DNA of 64,000 nucleotides from Sweltsa coloradensis (lineage: Eukaryota; Arthropoda; Insecta; Plecoptera; Chloroperlidae): the NCBI GenBank assembly GCA_024449915.1, contig JAMZAV010000070.1:580001-644000 (forward strand), given 5' to 3'. Shown here one piece after another: positions 44,695 to 57,212 of this stretch. The notes under the pieces are model-generated. The model was not told the DNA's origin and did not search any database. It was given only the letters and a program-made list of their open reading frames with translations. Position numbers and translations under genes: made by a program. Each line of letters begins with the position of its first letter. Positions within the stretch are counted from its first letter, which is position 1.

Positions 44695-47364
44695 TGTATC
44701 ACAAGCTGAAATAACTTTATTTCGTTAGTACTCCTAGCAGCAAAATGCATGGTTCATTATACTCGTAATGTCAACGACAAGGAGTGATGGGCCAAGTGAA
44801 ATATCAGCGCAAAGAACATAAAAGGTCAATGACGTTAAACATTCAGTATCTCTGCTCAACCGTGCAGAAGAAATGACAAAAAAAATAAACTTGACGTCTG
44901 CGCGAGCTTCTTCCGATCAGTTCCTTGAGTGGCATCTTTTATTGAAATATTGTTAAATATTTACTGGCGCATTGTTACTTTGGAATCTTTGAAGCTGGCA
45001 CTGACACATTGACAGAACTGACAGACACCGGATCAACAGAGACTCTTAACAGCGATGAAAATCGTTCCCTCATTTGCAGGGTGTGTTAATTAAAGTGTTG
45101 GCAGTTCCCTGTCTGTGTATCGTATTTCATTAGTTAATCGTGTTGTGTTTCTATAAAAACCTCGTTGGAAACGTGAGCAAGGAGCCTTTTTACCATGATT
45201 TATAGTTTGGTGTGGGTTTCCGAGGTAATATATTTCAGATAACATCTTGGGTGTAATGGCAAGGCCTAATGACGTTGAGAATATGCATCGGACTCTTTTC
45301 ATTACTGTCCATGGTTTTAACATAAATAAGTTGAGAAGGCCTGTTTCAATCAGTTTAATCTATGCATTGTTATCTTTTATTTCGTGTATATTCTCTTTTT
45401 AAAGCTATAAACAACGAAGACGTAGTAATACTTTTGTCTATCAGCGAAATGGAATGTATAGCGACTATTATACATCATTTAAATGCTCAAGATCCAAGGA
45501 ACCGGCACCTCCACCAAATGACGAAGTATTAACACAAATCAACGTTACAACAGCTACCTTATTACGAAACCATGATGTGCGATTTTTTTAGTCGAAATTT
45601 GAAATCAACAATATAAGAATAACCAAAAATGTACCTTCAACAGAAAATTTTCTGCTGCAAGTAACACAATAATGACCATCGTATAATGATTGATTAGAGT
45701 TAGGCATAAGATAATTTAAACTCTTTTACTTTTAACTCCTATCTAGTAAACGAATACATAGTGAAAATTAATACTTTTGTTTCAATCATACTCCCCTAGA
45801 GTTGTTGCATGTAATTTTAAATTAAACCAAATTTTAATATAGTTTTAAAAAATAAATTAAGTCAAAAATTGAAAATGGAACTTTTTAGAAAATAAATTAA
45901 TAACTTTCATTTATTAATTGAAAGCAAACTATGTAAACGGAATTTGAAGAGAGAGAGAAGTCTGATTATTTCTGGCTTGAAATGGAATGGGCCACCACCC
46001 GTCAACACCAGCCAGCTGCCAGACGCATTCATAGAGTGGGGAGTATAGACAGCCAATGAATGGAAATACAGTCTATATATTGATTGATGGTGAGGTTAGG
46101 CGTACATCTATTTTTATCTTCGTTTTATGAATTGGTTTTTTCAATACGTCATATTAGCTTCCGGCTTCACTCAGTCCATCCTCGGTTGGTTTTAGCTATA
46201 TGCTAGAGAGGGGTCGCTGAGGCTAGATAGGGGAAAAACCACACGCTTAGGTTTTAGATTATTGCAGCAAAACGATAACTTATATAAAGTTTTACATGAA
46301 CGTGAACGAAGCACATTCTATTGATATTTGCAGTCGGTTGCGAAGAAATAGTCTTCATAAATCATTGCGAGACATAAGCTAAGTAACAAGAAATAATGGA
46401 AAATCCAACACATGAAATCCAATTCGTGAAATTACCGCTAAATCCGTTTAGTAAGGCATTCACCATTTACAAAATAAGCATTCTCGTTTAAATTGGTTAA
46501 AACGTTGAGATCCAATAAGAAAATGTCTTAATATATCTGGTAGTTAAAATAAATGTCCAAATTGTAATTTACGATGATTTAACGTGTATTGTTTTGTTAA
46601 AAAATCGTTTAATTAATTAAGAAACGTGAGTACTGATTCTTTACTATCGTTCATGCGAACGATATATACTATATTCATGCAGAATATAACAATGTTATTA
46701 ACCGTTTACCAGAAACTAAAACAGAAAGCTGGACATTAAACTCATCTCCGCGCTAGCGTCAGCGAATTCTCTTAAATAAACTCTTCACGGATCTCAACAC
46801 TGAATTAAGTAAACAATATTAGAATCGTAAAACTGATAAAGTAAATATCTACTCTTAATCCATATCATAGAAATGTTTTCTTGGTATTCGACGTCTTATT
46901 CCTGGAACGCAATAAGAAATAAATTTCCGCGGACAATTTAATAACATTGTTCTTGGTGCGATGCAGTTTTTTTAGTACATTTCTGTTTCCAAAATAACTT
47001 ATTTGCCAGACGGTAAGCTATTCATTCTCTTTCATACTCATAGGTTTGAGTAATATTCGCTGAGAAGAATAATAAATACAAGGATGCTTTACGGCGAATG
47101 ATTAGACTTCGTTAAAACTTTTCATCAAAATTTCATAAACAATTTTTATATCGAACGTCTATCCAGTTAGAATCTACAAACAGGAGCGATTTCTTATACA
47201 AGACCCGAGTAATTACTTCGCTGCTCATGCTAGCTATACAAAGAGATTATGATGAGAAGGGGAAAAACAGATTAAGTTGTTTTCTTAACTTTGCTTCATT
47301 ATGTTATTTTTGCGTCTCCTTCCGCCAATTAAACCATAACAAGACTGAATGAAAAACTTTTTTA
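44695..47364. other. No supported gene; one CACC motif
   Basis: AT-rich. ACCGGCACCTCCACCAAA lies at 45501-45518. Nothing else is recognised. Confidence 0.4.
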
Positions 47365-47470
47365 CAGACCCGGCACCTCCACCAAAAGTCTAAATTTTTA
47401 AGAAAATATTTCTAAAATCTGCACATAGGATACCTTTAGGTTAATGATGACAAAAAACAGTTCAGTATTC
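47365..47470 (+). repeat. Repeat copy starting with the CACC motif (3' type)
   Basis: CCCGGCACCTCCACCAAAAG (47369-47388) and about 100 bp after it (TCTAAATTTTTAAGAAAA, TAGGTTAATGATGACA) match 48101-48210. Confidence 0.7.
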
Positions 47471-48094
47471 AGTATTCAGATTTTTGCACATATTGATTCG
47501 TCCATAGTAAGAATATACCCTTTCCTGAGAAAGAGGAAGTAAATAACTAGCATTGTAGTAATAAAATAGAAATAGTAATAGAATAAGATATTTACGAGAA
47601 CAATTTATAAGCATACATAAAATACTTAAACATACATTATGTGGTGAACTAAAAAGATAGAAAGACACAAAATGTGTTAGTTCAATTCAATTTTTGCAAT
47701 TTTTTTTTTTATTCCTCTAATGAATAATAAGTACCATATGAATGAGAAAAGATTTAATTTTAATTTAAATGATGTTGGAGTAGCGTTTGTGATAGATTGT
47801 GGAAATTAATTGAAAATGAATAACGTAATTTTATTACAGAGATAGCTTGAACTGTTTTAAAATAGAGAATGGTTGAAAGTAGAAATGAATACATAAGAGT
47901 TGGAACGCGTTTTATGACAGTGATTTACTGCATTTGTGATGAACAGTTCAGGATGAGTGTGCAAACGTGGAAGCTGACAGAATAAATTCGTATATATTAT
48001 AATAGTCAATATGTGATGAAAAGGGAAATGTGTCTTGCATGAATACCGCCTGGATACCCTGGCGATAATTGCATTATTGAATATTAAACTTTTT
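47471..48094. other. No recognisable feature
   Basis: AT-rich spacer between two motif-bearing repeats. Confidence 0.35.
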
Positions 48095-48210
48095 GCCAGA
48101 CCCGGCACCTCCACCAAAAGTCTTAATTTTCAAGAAAAACACCTTAAAATCGAAATGTGGACATAGCTATATTAATTTAGGTTAATAGTGATAGAAACAG
48201 GTCAAACAAT
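48095..48210 (+). repeat. Second repeat copy starting with the CACC motif
   Basis: CCCGGCACCTCCACCAAAAG (48101-48120) followed by TCTTAATTTTCAAGAAAA and TAGGTTAATAGTGATAGAAA, parallel to 47369. Confidence 0.7.
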
Positions 48211-48418
48211 TGCAGTCAAAAATTGGGGTTAAATTGGGGTGGCTACCTATAACGGAATGTAAGTTCACTTGAAAAACCAAATTGGTTCAAAGTTTGCAGC
48301 ATTGATATGTTAATCTGAAACTTTAACGATCAGTAGAATGTTGTTTATCTCCTATCGTTTGGTGAAGAACGTATATCCTAAGAATTGTGCGAGTTTGTCT
48401 CAGCATTGAAGAGGATAT

Positions 48419-49467
48419 CACTAGGAAGCTTCACAAACGCTTTTTTAGGCGCGTTGTTGGATGAGCGTAATTTTTTTTAAACGAAAAAGGCTTTAATTAC
48501 GATTTTCATTGGATGAGCGTAGCAAGCGTAGCGAGCGAAGCGAAAACTTCAATTTCACTGACCCCCCAAAAAATTTAGCTCTTTTGTTTTTTTTTTTTTT
48601 TTTTTTTTTCTTTCTGTTTGTTCGCTCGATTCCGGGCAAACGGCATATGCGATCTTGATGAAAATTTGAGGGGACCTTCGTTTCCTCTGAACTTAGAGGT
48701 GTATTGTTTTTGGGTACAATCGAAGAAATATTTTCTCATGAATATCGTACTTTTACGATTTTTTTCGATTTTTAGTGCGATATTTTCGTCACATTTGGGC
48801 CGATTCTGACCAAACAGGTGGGGCTACAACGTTCATATTTCACATGGACATTAAGATTATGGTGTTGAAGTACCTTTTTAAAGGAAAAGTTGAAAAAGTT
48901 ATCTAGAATCCATAGAAATAAAGGTTTTAATATGAGTTTTTCGATTTTTAGTGCGATATTTTCGTCGCATTCGGACCGATTCTGACCAAACGGGTGGGGC
49001 TACAACGTTCATATTTCACATGGACATTTAAGGTTATGGTGATGTAGTACCTTTTGAAAGAAAAAGTTGAAAAAGTTAGCTAGAATCCATAGAAATAAAG
49101 GTTTTAATATGAGTTTTTTTACTTTAAGTGCGATATTTTCGTCACATTTAGGCCGATTTTGACCAAACGGGTGAGGCGACAACGTTCATATTTCACATGG
49201 ACATTACGGTTATGGTGATGTAGTACCTTTTGTAAGAAAAAGTTGCAAAAGTTGACAAAGTTAGCCAGAATGCATAGAAATAAAGGTTTTAAAATGTGTT
49301 TTTTGAGGTTTATAATAACAACTAACAAGAATCAATTGAAACTTGACAACAGTCACCTACAATGCATTCACAAAGCACTTGCAAAGGAAAAGTGGTCCCA
49401 CGCAAACTAAAAACTTACAAAAACGCTCATCCATCAACGCGGCGGGACTTTAGCGTTTTCCTAGTGA
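48419..49467. mobile_element. Pearl/Helentron-like element with three 177-bp core repeats
   Basis: The left end has TAGGCGCGTTGTTGGATGAG and the right end its inverse, CGCTCATCCATCAACGCGGC, then GGGACTTTAGCGTTTTCCTAG followed by T. Next to the left end come GATGAGCGTAGCAAGCGTAG, a poly-T/TTTC tract (48586-48612) and a conserved CGATTCCGGGCAAACGGCAT block. Three core units follow, with GTGCGATATTTTCGTC at 48775, 48951 and 49128 (spacing 176 and 177 bp). Established: pearl elements of bivalves have terminal inverted repeats, a microsatellite and a ~160-bp tandem core. Inference: this is that class. Confidence 0.8.
48765..49300 (+). repeat. Three ~177-bp core tandem repeats
   Basis: Each unit has GTGCGATATTTTCGTC, CGATTCTGACCAAAC, GGGGCTACAACGTTCATATT, CACATGGACATTA and CCATAGAAATAAAGGTTTTA. 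Unit 3 has the most changes, including an added AAAGTTGACAAAGTTAGC stretch. Confidence 0.9.
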
Positions 49468-49834
49468 GAAATAATTTTTTGATTACGCTCAAATTTCCCA
49501 CGATTGATATATTAAGTCATAAAATTAAGGTTCTGTGAAAAAATCATTACAATCGGATAAAGCATGTAGGTGTTATAAGTCGAAGAAATGTTTTAAAAAT
49601 AGAAAAAAAATCGTTAAATTGCGATTTTAATGAGAAATAATTTTTGATTGCGCTCAAAAACGGAACATTTCTAAGTTCAGAGATTTTGAAGGCCTCCATA
49701 AAATTTAATCGCAATTTGAGTATCGGTTTAGCCAGAATCGTACTAACAGACACACAATAATACAAACAGAAAAAAAAAACATTCCGGATTTTTTTCTCCA
49801 GTGTAGTAGAATGGAATCTTCGCTTCGCTCATCC
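49468..49834 (+). mobile_element. Family A element, right part (one core unit and tail)
   Basis: Begins within the family A core (TTTTTTGATTACGCTCAAAT, GGATAAAGCATGTAGGTGTT), passes GCAATTTGAGTATCGGTTTA and ends TCTTCGCTTCGCTCATCC. Its left end is replaced by the element at 48419-49467, which directly abuts it. Confidence 0.8.
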
Positions 49835-52371
49835 AAAAAAGTAATTTATTAATGTTGATAAACATCACGAATCTTCCGTCAAGAGTCGTCTTGGACACTC
49901 GGAACCCTGACGTGTTGCAATGTGATCAGGCAACGAGAGCCAACTGTCAAAGTACCACGCATTATTTATGAACGGCGCAGAAAAGAAAAAGAAACGTTAT
50001 TAATATATGTGCAGTTCTTCGTGGTTTCATTCACGACTGTTAATTGAGATTGTTAACAGTGATTGTATACTTTATGAATCGATAAAAGTGTCAATAAAGT
50101 AAAAAATGGATGTGCTACTAATCTGTTATCTTAAACGAGGTTGCATTCCAATAAAAAGACTCAAACTCACGAGCAACGCAACTTCCAGAATCTACGCTCA
50201 AAACTACTCCAACACACGCACAAATTCACTAGCAACATACGCACAAGCTTACTAACAACATAGGCATAAGCTTAACATCATAATGTAATCTCACAAATGT
50301 AATCTCTAACAATCGCATTGCCCGTATTGTCTTATATCCCCTCATAGCGAGGCGCAACGACAAACATAATTAGATTTGCTGATTTCAGTAACCACAACTA
50401 CTGTTGACCAATGGGCGTATAACATGCCACTATTACTCTAGGTACAGTCCGATTCACAATGCATGACTTGAGGGACGGATAGCGTAAATCAATCCGGCGT
50501 TAATCATTAAACCAAACGCTATTAGTCAGATTAAAGATCGAGTTAGCTAGATATGTTGGCCTACTCAGCTAGAAAAGGAGTTGATGGATTAACTTTCAGT
50601 TTCTGAGTATTGATAGGTGCACGGTGGTTATCGTAAGTGTTGCTTAACGATTGGACGGGTTGTACGAGCACGCAAAGAGATACGTGTTACAATGTTCAGA
50701 TACATATAATATATTCCCTTAAGAGGAATCACTATGACCAGCGCGGGAAAAGTGCACGTGCTCAGATTTTTGATGATTGCAGATAAATTGTTACTAATAT
50801 CACTATCTAATTTCACACGTACGTCAATAGAGAACCATTCTATTGATATACATACTCGGATACCAAAAATAGACTAAGGAATAGAATTTCGATGTCTAGT
50901 TTAAATTAATCTACAAGTTAGTCCTCTAAGTAAATATTTATAAATATTTACAAGGCTTCTGATTGGTGGTTGCCATAGTGATCACAAGTAATATGGTAGT
51001 TAAATTAACTTTCCACTTTAACTGGACATTGATATACCGGACCTTGACCAATCATTACTAGACATAAACACAGATAGTCGAAAAAATTCAAAGGCATGAG
51101 TTTTAATTCGTGAAATTCCCATTTAACCGTTTACCTTACAGTTTGTAAAATTAATATGCGCTTTTAAGTTGATTAAAATGGTAAAATCTATTACTAAAAT
51201 ATTGTTAATAATAGTTAGTGTAATAGTTAAAATTTATTACTTAAAATCCCTAAAGTCGAGTAAATTACGGAGATTTTTCGAATGTTTTTGTCGAAAACGA
51301 TTGGATGCAATCTTCCTTAATTAACGTGCATGTAAAATATTATGTTTTTCATCGTTCACACAGAATTAATAGAAATCTGTTTAGCTCTTCTCGACGCAGT
51401 TTCCAACCCTGAAGTTGTGCATGGTGGGGTAGGATCCCCACCGGTCTAGCCCCCGCCTTTTCTTCTTTACTTTCTTCTTCCCGAGGTCCTGAGCTAATTA
51501 TAATAAATTAGATCCCAACTTAAGTATAAGAACTGATTTTCAGTTGGCAAGACCTTCATGTTTTCCAACAGTTGTTATATAAAAGCGAGGTGATGTTCAT
51601 AATTTACTCATGCCCCCTAGTGTGTTAGGTACAAGAAAAACAAAAACTTCCCTTCATTAAAACAAGCTATTTAAATCCGCGCGCTCCAAGTTTCATGCTG
51701 GCTCCGTTAAAATAACATGCTGCACAGTATAACAAACAACAAAGTAATTTGTTTTAAAAAATTGGTTATTTAACGTTGTTATTTATATGTATAACGGTAA
51801 TGTTTTCATGAAAAAATCTTGTTTATATCAATTCTATATTACATTTTCACAGTTCTTATAGATGGAAAGATTATTTAAGTGCCTACGGAATATTTGTTAC
51901 AGAACACAATGACTTCGGAATTATTATGATCACTTACCAAACGAAGTTATTAGTTCTCTCGATTCGTAACCAGTTTAAATCTCATTCATAAGCCCCCAAA
52001 GCTAAGACTGGAAAGTCACCAAAGACAGTCATACTTCGGCTTGTTGAAAAACCATTTCTAAACGACAAAGTTCGAAATTTTCAAAGACAATTATGTTTGT
52101 TTGATTTACATGGTGGAATTCGTTATCATGAAGCTAATTTCGGTTACATTATAAAAGGGTATGTCTGTTCTTATTATAAACAGTCTAAACAAATTTCAGA
52201 TTGTTGGTGGTAACGCTAAGAAACAGTCGTAAGACATTTTACACACATCGTTTTTGGACCACTTTAATTCTAAACAATTATTTCTTATAATTTATAATTA
52301 AGTGGTAGTCAGAAAAATAAAGTAAGAAACACACATATTTCTCAATTTAATCGATCAGGAATCACTCCGGA
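49835..52371. other. No supported gene
   Basis: About 2.5 kb with nothing recognised. The 62-codon frame at 50628-50816 has no domain. Confidence 0.4.
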
Positions 52372-52600
52372 GTTGGTCTTGTGGTTAGCAGGGTTCGATT
52401 CCCGTCAAAGTCAGAAGATTTTTAACTTCTGATTTGTACTTAAGTCCATCAGTTCTTGTCTTAGGAGTTTGTAAACTGTGACTTTAAAGCCGCCCTAGCA
52501 ACGAGGCTTGGTCGCTTTGATTTACTGTCCCCCACTGAAAATCAGTTATATAACTGAGTGGGTAGACTCTAAATACAATTTATGTATTTATTGTTATTTA
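52372..52600 (+). mobile_element. SINE family 1, internally shortened copy
   Basis: GGAGTTGGTCTTGTGGTTAG joins directly to GCAGGGTTCGATTCCCGTC, so the anticodon part of the tRNA-like head is deleted. The body CTGTGACTTTAAAGCCGCCC and tail CCCCCACTGAAAATCAGTTA, TAACTGAGTGGGTAGACTCT are intact. Confidence 0.8.
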
Positions 52601-53004
52601 TTTGTAATTGATTATAAGAAAATCAAGCCATATAATTAAATGACAAACATGAAAATATAATATGTATTTTATATATACATAACTAATTATGAAGAAAGAG
52701 TTATTTAAGTCTTGAACTCTGAAGAAATACTTGAAACAACTAGTTGCCGTCCTCCCATTAACCAACATGTGTGCATGGCTTATTCAGTGGGCAAACAATC
52801 ACGTAACGAAATGAATCCCGCTTAGACTTGGCAACATCTCCTAACTTTTCAGGTGGAAAATAGAAATCTTAACGAGTTCTCTTATCAAAGTTCTGCGTGG
52901 CTTAATCCCAGACCACTGTTGCCAGATCTAGGCAGGAACACGACCGGCGGGTAACTAATTTCACTGATAGAAGAAGTAGCTCGTAAATTAAACAGGCGAA
53001 TCTA

Positions 53005-53005
<1 letters not shown>
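52601..53005. other. No recognisable feature
   Basis: AT-rich spacer. Confidence 0.35.

Positions 53006-53043
<38 letters not shown>
53006..53043. repeat. (GTT)n microsatellite
   Basis: About 12 uninterrupted GTT units. Confidence 0.9.
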
Positions 53044-53099
53044 AGCCGTTTTATTTTTATTTATAAATCCTTCCTTTTAATTGATTATGACATAGTTGA

Positions 53100-53607
53100 A
53101 AATACAAGCCTAGGCAATGCATATCATACATAAATTAATTATGTAAAATATGGTTTTATTAATGTATAATGTATAATAATTATTAATGTAAAATATGGAG
53201 AGAGAGATGCGTGTTGGGAAGAAGTAGAAGCAGAAAGACTATGGGAGGACAGAAGGAAATGGTGTGAGCTGGTGGTAAGAAGCAAGAAAGAAGAGGACGA
53301 TATTGACGGAAAAGATTAAATGGAAGATGAAGAAATTGAAGGATTAGAAAACATGACAGGCCAGGCAAGCCTGTCTTAATAAAATCTGTGTGCCCTAGAA
53401 AATCTGGTGGTTTAGCCACCCCCTGACCCGACTTATGATGAAAGCAGGTGTAAGAAATATATATATGGTATACAAACATATTATGTTGAAAGGTGCAATT
53501 TATGGAAAACGTTTCTATAAAATAGAAGAAGAACAGACTTGTTAATGAACATACGAAATCTGAAGTAAAACACAATATAATAATTACAATATAATTAATA
53601 TCGGGGC
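53100..53607 (+). mobile_element. LINE 3' end: short C-terminal ORF remnant plus 3' UTR
   Basis: A plus-strand frame from about 53211 reads CWEEVEAERLWEDRRKWCEL and ends KKEEDDIDGKD before a stop near 53318; this W/E/R-rich ending resembles the last residues of some LINE reverse-transcriptase proteins. The following AATTTATGGAAAACG and GAAGTAAAACACAATA segments recur at 59140-59220, and the AAAATCTGGTGG part recurs degraded at 43920. The 130-codon minus-strand open frame is the complement of this and is rejected. Confidence 0.5.
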
Positions 53608-53692
53608 CTGCAGGGTTGGCTTGGTCGCTTTGATTTAAAGTCCCCCACTGAAAATCAGTTATATAACTGAGTGGGTAGACTCTAAATAATTT
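53608..53692 (+). mobile_element. SINE family 1, 3' tail only
   Basis: GGCTTGGTCGCTTTGATTTA, GTCCCCCACTGAAAATCAGT and GAGTGGGTAGACTCTAAATA match 52510-52580 almost exactly. It sits inside the LINE 3' UTR, whose text resumes afterwards (AAATTCATAACTCGAGTAG; compare 59250). Confidence 0.85.
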
Positions 53693-54157
53693 TTTTTTTT
53701 TAAATTCATAACTCGAGTAGTACGGTTTTGATAATATTGAAGATAATTTTGAATAATATAATGTAAAATATCTTTGGTTCGAAACTTGCCACCGTCAATC
53801 ATGATTGAATGCGTTAACCAATTGTTTTTCTCAGACAAAAGAGGATCGAGACATTAAAAAAAACTTGGGCATTGCCTCAAATATTACACTCGATTCTCTA
53901 GTTCACTCCTTCGTTAAATAATGTGTGTTTGGTCAGTTCAAAGACAGCAGATTCGTTGCAGTATACTATCTATAATGCATTAACAAGTTACCATCTTGGT
54001 GGTAGAGTTGTTAGGGTGCTCGCCTGCCAAGTGGGAGTTAGATGTTTTAAATTTTGAATTTTACTAAATATAACCCCAAACTAAGTCATATTTAAAAAAT
54101 AAAAGTTGTTCCATTAAGAGTTTCTTATCTTTCATAACTCAAAAACACTGACACAAC
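53693..54157. other. No recognisable gene
   Basis: Rest of the LINE tail, then a possible tRNA-like piece GTGGTAGAGTTGTTAGGGTG at 53999. Confidence 0.35.
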
Positions 54158-54274
<117 letters not shown>

Positions 54275-56004
54275 ATTTTAAGTATTATCTTATATACTTG
54301 CAACATTGGTAATCTTGACAAAAGAAACGTGAATGTGTCGTGTTAATTGACTGTGCAAATAACGCATAGGTAAAAAAAAAAATGTTAGTCTCTCTCTTAT
54401 GATAGAGTTAAAATTCCACCTCAATCAAAAGCTCGCTTTTAAGGACAATAGCCAAGAATATATGCAAATTAAATCGTGTTGGTTCTTGGACGCGTCACAG
54501 AAACTTCCCCTCAGCCGAGCGGCGGCGCCGGCCAAAAGTCAATATCACGTTTCTTCACTTCCTTCCCATGATATTATTGAAAACTTTTTTAATATCATTT
54601 TATGAGCCTTATGGCAAGTCACTTTTAAACAATGTGATTTGTTTCATTATTGGTGAAATGTTTTCTTGTTGATTCCTAAGCTCTGCTTGTTAATTGCCCT
54701 AGAAATAATCAGCATAGAAAAATGAAGTGGATTAATAAGCTGCGTTATATTTTATCTGCATGTACTGTGTTAACACACATCTAGGACAAAAACATCGAAG
54801 TTCTCAGGTAAAAATGTGTGGGAATCATATTATATTATTTTAAAATATATTTTTAATGAAAATTCATGTTTCTTAAGTGTGCATTATGTAATCCCACCAT
54901 TATAAAGTATGATAAAGGTATACAATTGATTTTATTGAAGGCAAACTATTAGCGATAGTTCAAATAACATACGATTCTTCACAATTCGTTGTTATTTTCA
55001 TCATGGATTACTTAGAATACGCATACACTGTTTCCTCCTAAACTGTCTTCTCATCCATCAATAAAATATGAGAGAATCCCCCATTAGCCGTTATAAATAT
55101 TGCAATTTTGTTCCACCCCCATTTCCCTTGCTCTCTGAGCCAACAATTTATATTTTAAAATATTATTTATAGTATTCCTTAATGACCAATTAAATGGTCT
55201 TTTGATTTCAACAAACTTTATCTTGACTATCTCCTCTAATTTGATGTTCAATTATTTGTTTCAATCTCTAGTATGTCTGGCCCAAAGATATTCAACATTT
55301 ATTTTCCTCTTAATTCCTTCTTTGATATTGTAACTGTTTCTAAGAGGGTTTGACGGTCCATTTGGAAAATACATTTTCGTATTTATTTTTTTACTAATCT
55401 TTGGAATTTACAGTATTCTTTTTGTGTTAGACATTTGTTTAAAATATTTCAAAAACATATCTCATCGATAGTCTACTTAAAATTGCATAACCTTTAAAAT
55501 AATGTGTGTACACAAGATATCCTACACAAAAGATTAATGAAGTTAAGATAATAATGATTATGCTCTATGAAATGAAAAGTTATTCCTAACTGTTTAAAAC
55601 GCATTTTTTAAATCTAAATAACTTAAAGTAACCTAAACAAATTAAACGTGGTGGTCATAACTAGGAGCTTAGTAGTAAAATATATAGACATTATATGAAT
55701 AAGCCTACCTATCTTAATATTTTTAAAATGAAAACCAATCAACGTCCATGCACCTTGAAAGCTTATTTGCATCAGACATAATTCATCAAGGAAAATGATG
55801 CAGCTTCTGGTATAAATCCACATTGCAATTGCTAGACTGTGTTGCTCTTCCTCTCCTTTCTACTCTTCCACAACACACACACTATCTCTTGATATCTTCC
55901 GCATTTGAATAGTGACTCTCCTCATTATTGAATATTTAGCTTTTCAATAAGTGAACACGTCACTGTCAGGTCAAAATAATATTATTAAACTTCACATATA
56001 TAAT
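54275..56004. other. No supported gene
   Basis: Frames at 54399-54605 and 55623-55823 are not recognised. AT-rich throughout. Confidence 0.4.
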
Positions 56005-57212
56005 TGTGACTTATTTTAATCATACTCTATCATTATTCTCTTTTCTGGGTTACCAAGTGTTTAATTATTTATGCTACGATATCCTTCTTTTTACTGTAAA
56101 AACCTGTATTCAGTCATGCGTGCGTCAGTGCTAGCCAACCCCTGAAGTAGAATTGATTAACTGTTTAATTCAATTCTCTGCGTTATTTCTTTAAGAACGA
56201 CACCTCAAATGCGAAATTACAAGGCCCAAATTACTTTACGGGGCCAATAATAAATTTGTGTAAACCTCATTATTGTATACATCATTTATTTTAGTATACG
56301 GTTGACTATGGTGGAGAATGGTGATAAGTTCGATTAATAAGACAAATACTTTCTACTAATATAATGACCAAATGTCAATCTCCAAATCTGATATTCTCAT
56401 CTATTGCTTTTATTCTTCAAACCGGTTCAGTACTCTACTGCAAATCATTATCTCTCGAATCTTCATGCTGCCTCATCGTATCTCACTTAAACACAACTAT
56501 CACGAAACAACCTCGATAAACTTCTCTGATTATCCGCCAATTAATCTGACTTATGCTCGATGAAAGTCGCAGCTTTTTCATTCAACAGTACACAACGTCT
56601 AACTGTTAGTCAAATATATTTGTTTAAACTTTCACATATTTTTATATACATGTACTTTATTTTATTTTAATTCAACTCTATCCAGTTGATCTCTTTTTTC
56701 TGGGTTTTCAAGTATAAATTATTTTGTAAATGCCCTATATTCCGTCCTTAACTCTAAAAACTCTTGTATCTTCAGTTCCATGCGTGCGCTCACGCTGGTT
56801 GCTAACCCCTTCAAGACTAGTAGACTGATAACCTTATCACATTCGATCTCTTGCGCTCATAAACCTTTCTCTTACAGAGAACACGACCACCCCTCGCACA
56901 CAGGGACCGAAAATACAAAGGCGCCCTAAACATTTCATTCATTATACGGGGCCAATAATAATTTGTGTAAACTCAATTATGAATCACCCATCCATTTGCT
57001 TGAGTCATACGGGTTGACTATGAGGCGAGAATTGCGTGAATAAATCGGATTTCAAATAAGACAAATACTTTCTAGCTACATAAGTACGTGATTGCAAAAT
57101 GTCAACCTCCAAATGAGTGATATTTTCTCGATCTATTGTGTTTTATTCTTCAAAACACGGTTCAGTAAATCTACTATGCAAATCATTTATCTCTCGAATC
57201 TTCAATGCTGCA
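56005..57212. repeat. Tandem segmental duplication, period about 706 bp, indel-rich
   Basis: ACGGGGCCAATAATA occurs at 56239 and 56945. Following segments pair up in order: GGTTGACTATG, AAGACAAATACTTTCTA, TTTTATTCTTCAAA, CGGTTCAGTA, CAAATCATT and ATCTCTCGAATCTTCA. Upstream, CTCTTTTCTGGGTT and TTTTTTCTGGGTTTTCAAG, and GTTCCATGCGTGCG with GTCATGCGTGCG, also pair. Differences are mostly one- to three-base insertions in the second copy. Confidence 0.8.

Noticed and set aside
53183..53575. 130-codon minus-strand ORF, membrane-protein-like
   Set aside because: It is the complement of a LINE 3' end; hydrophobicity comes from the A/G-rich opposite strand.
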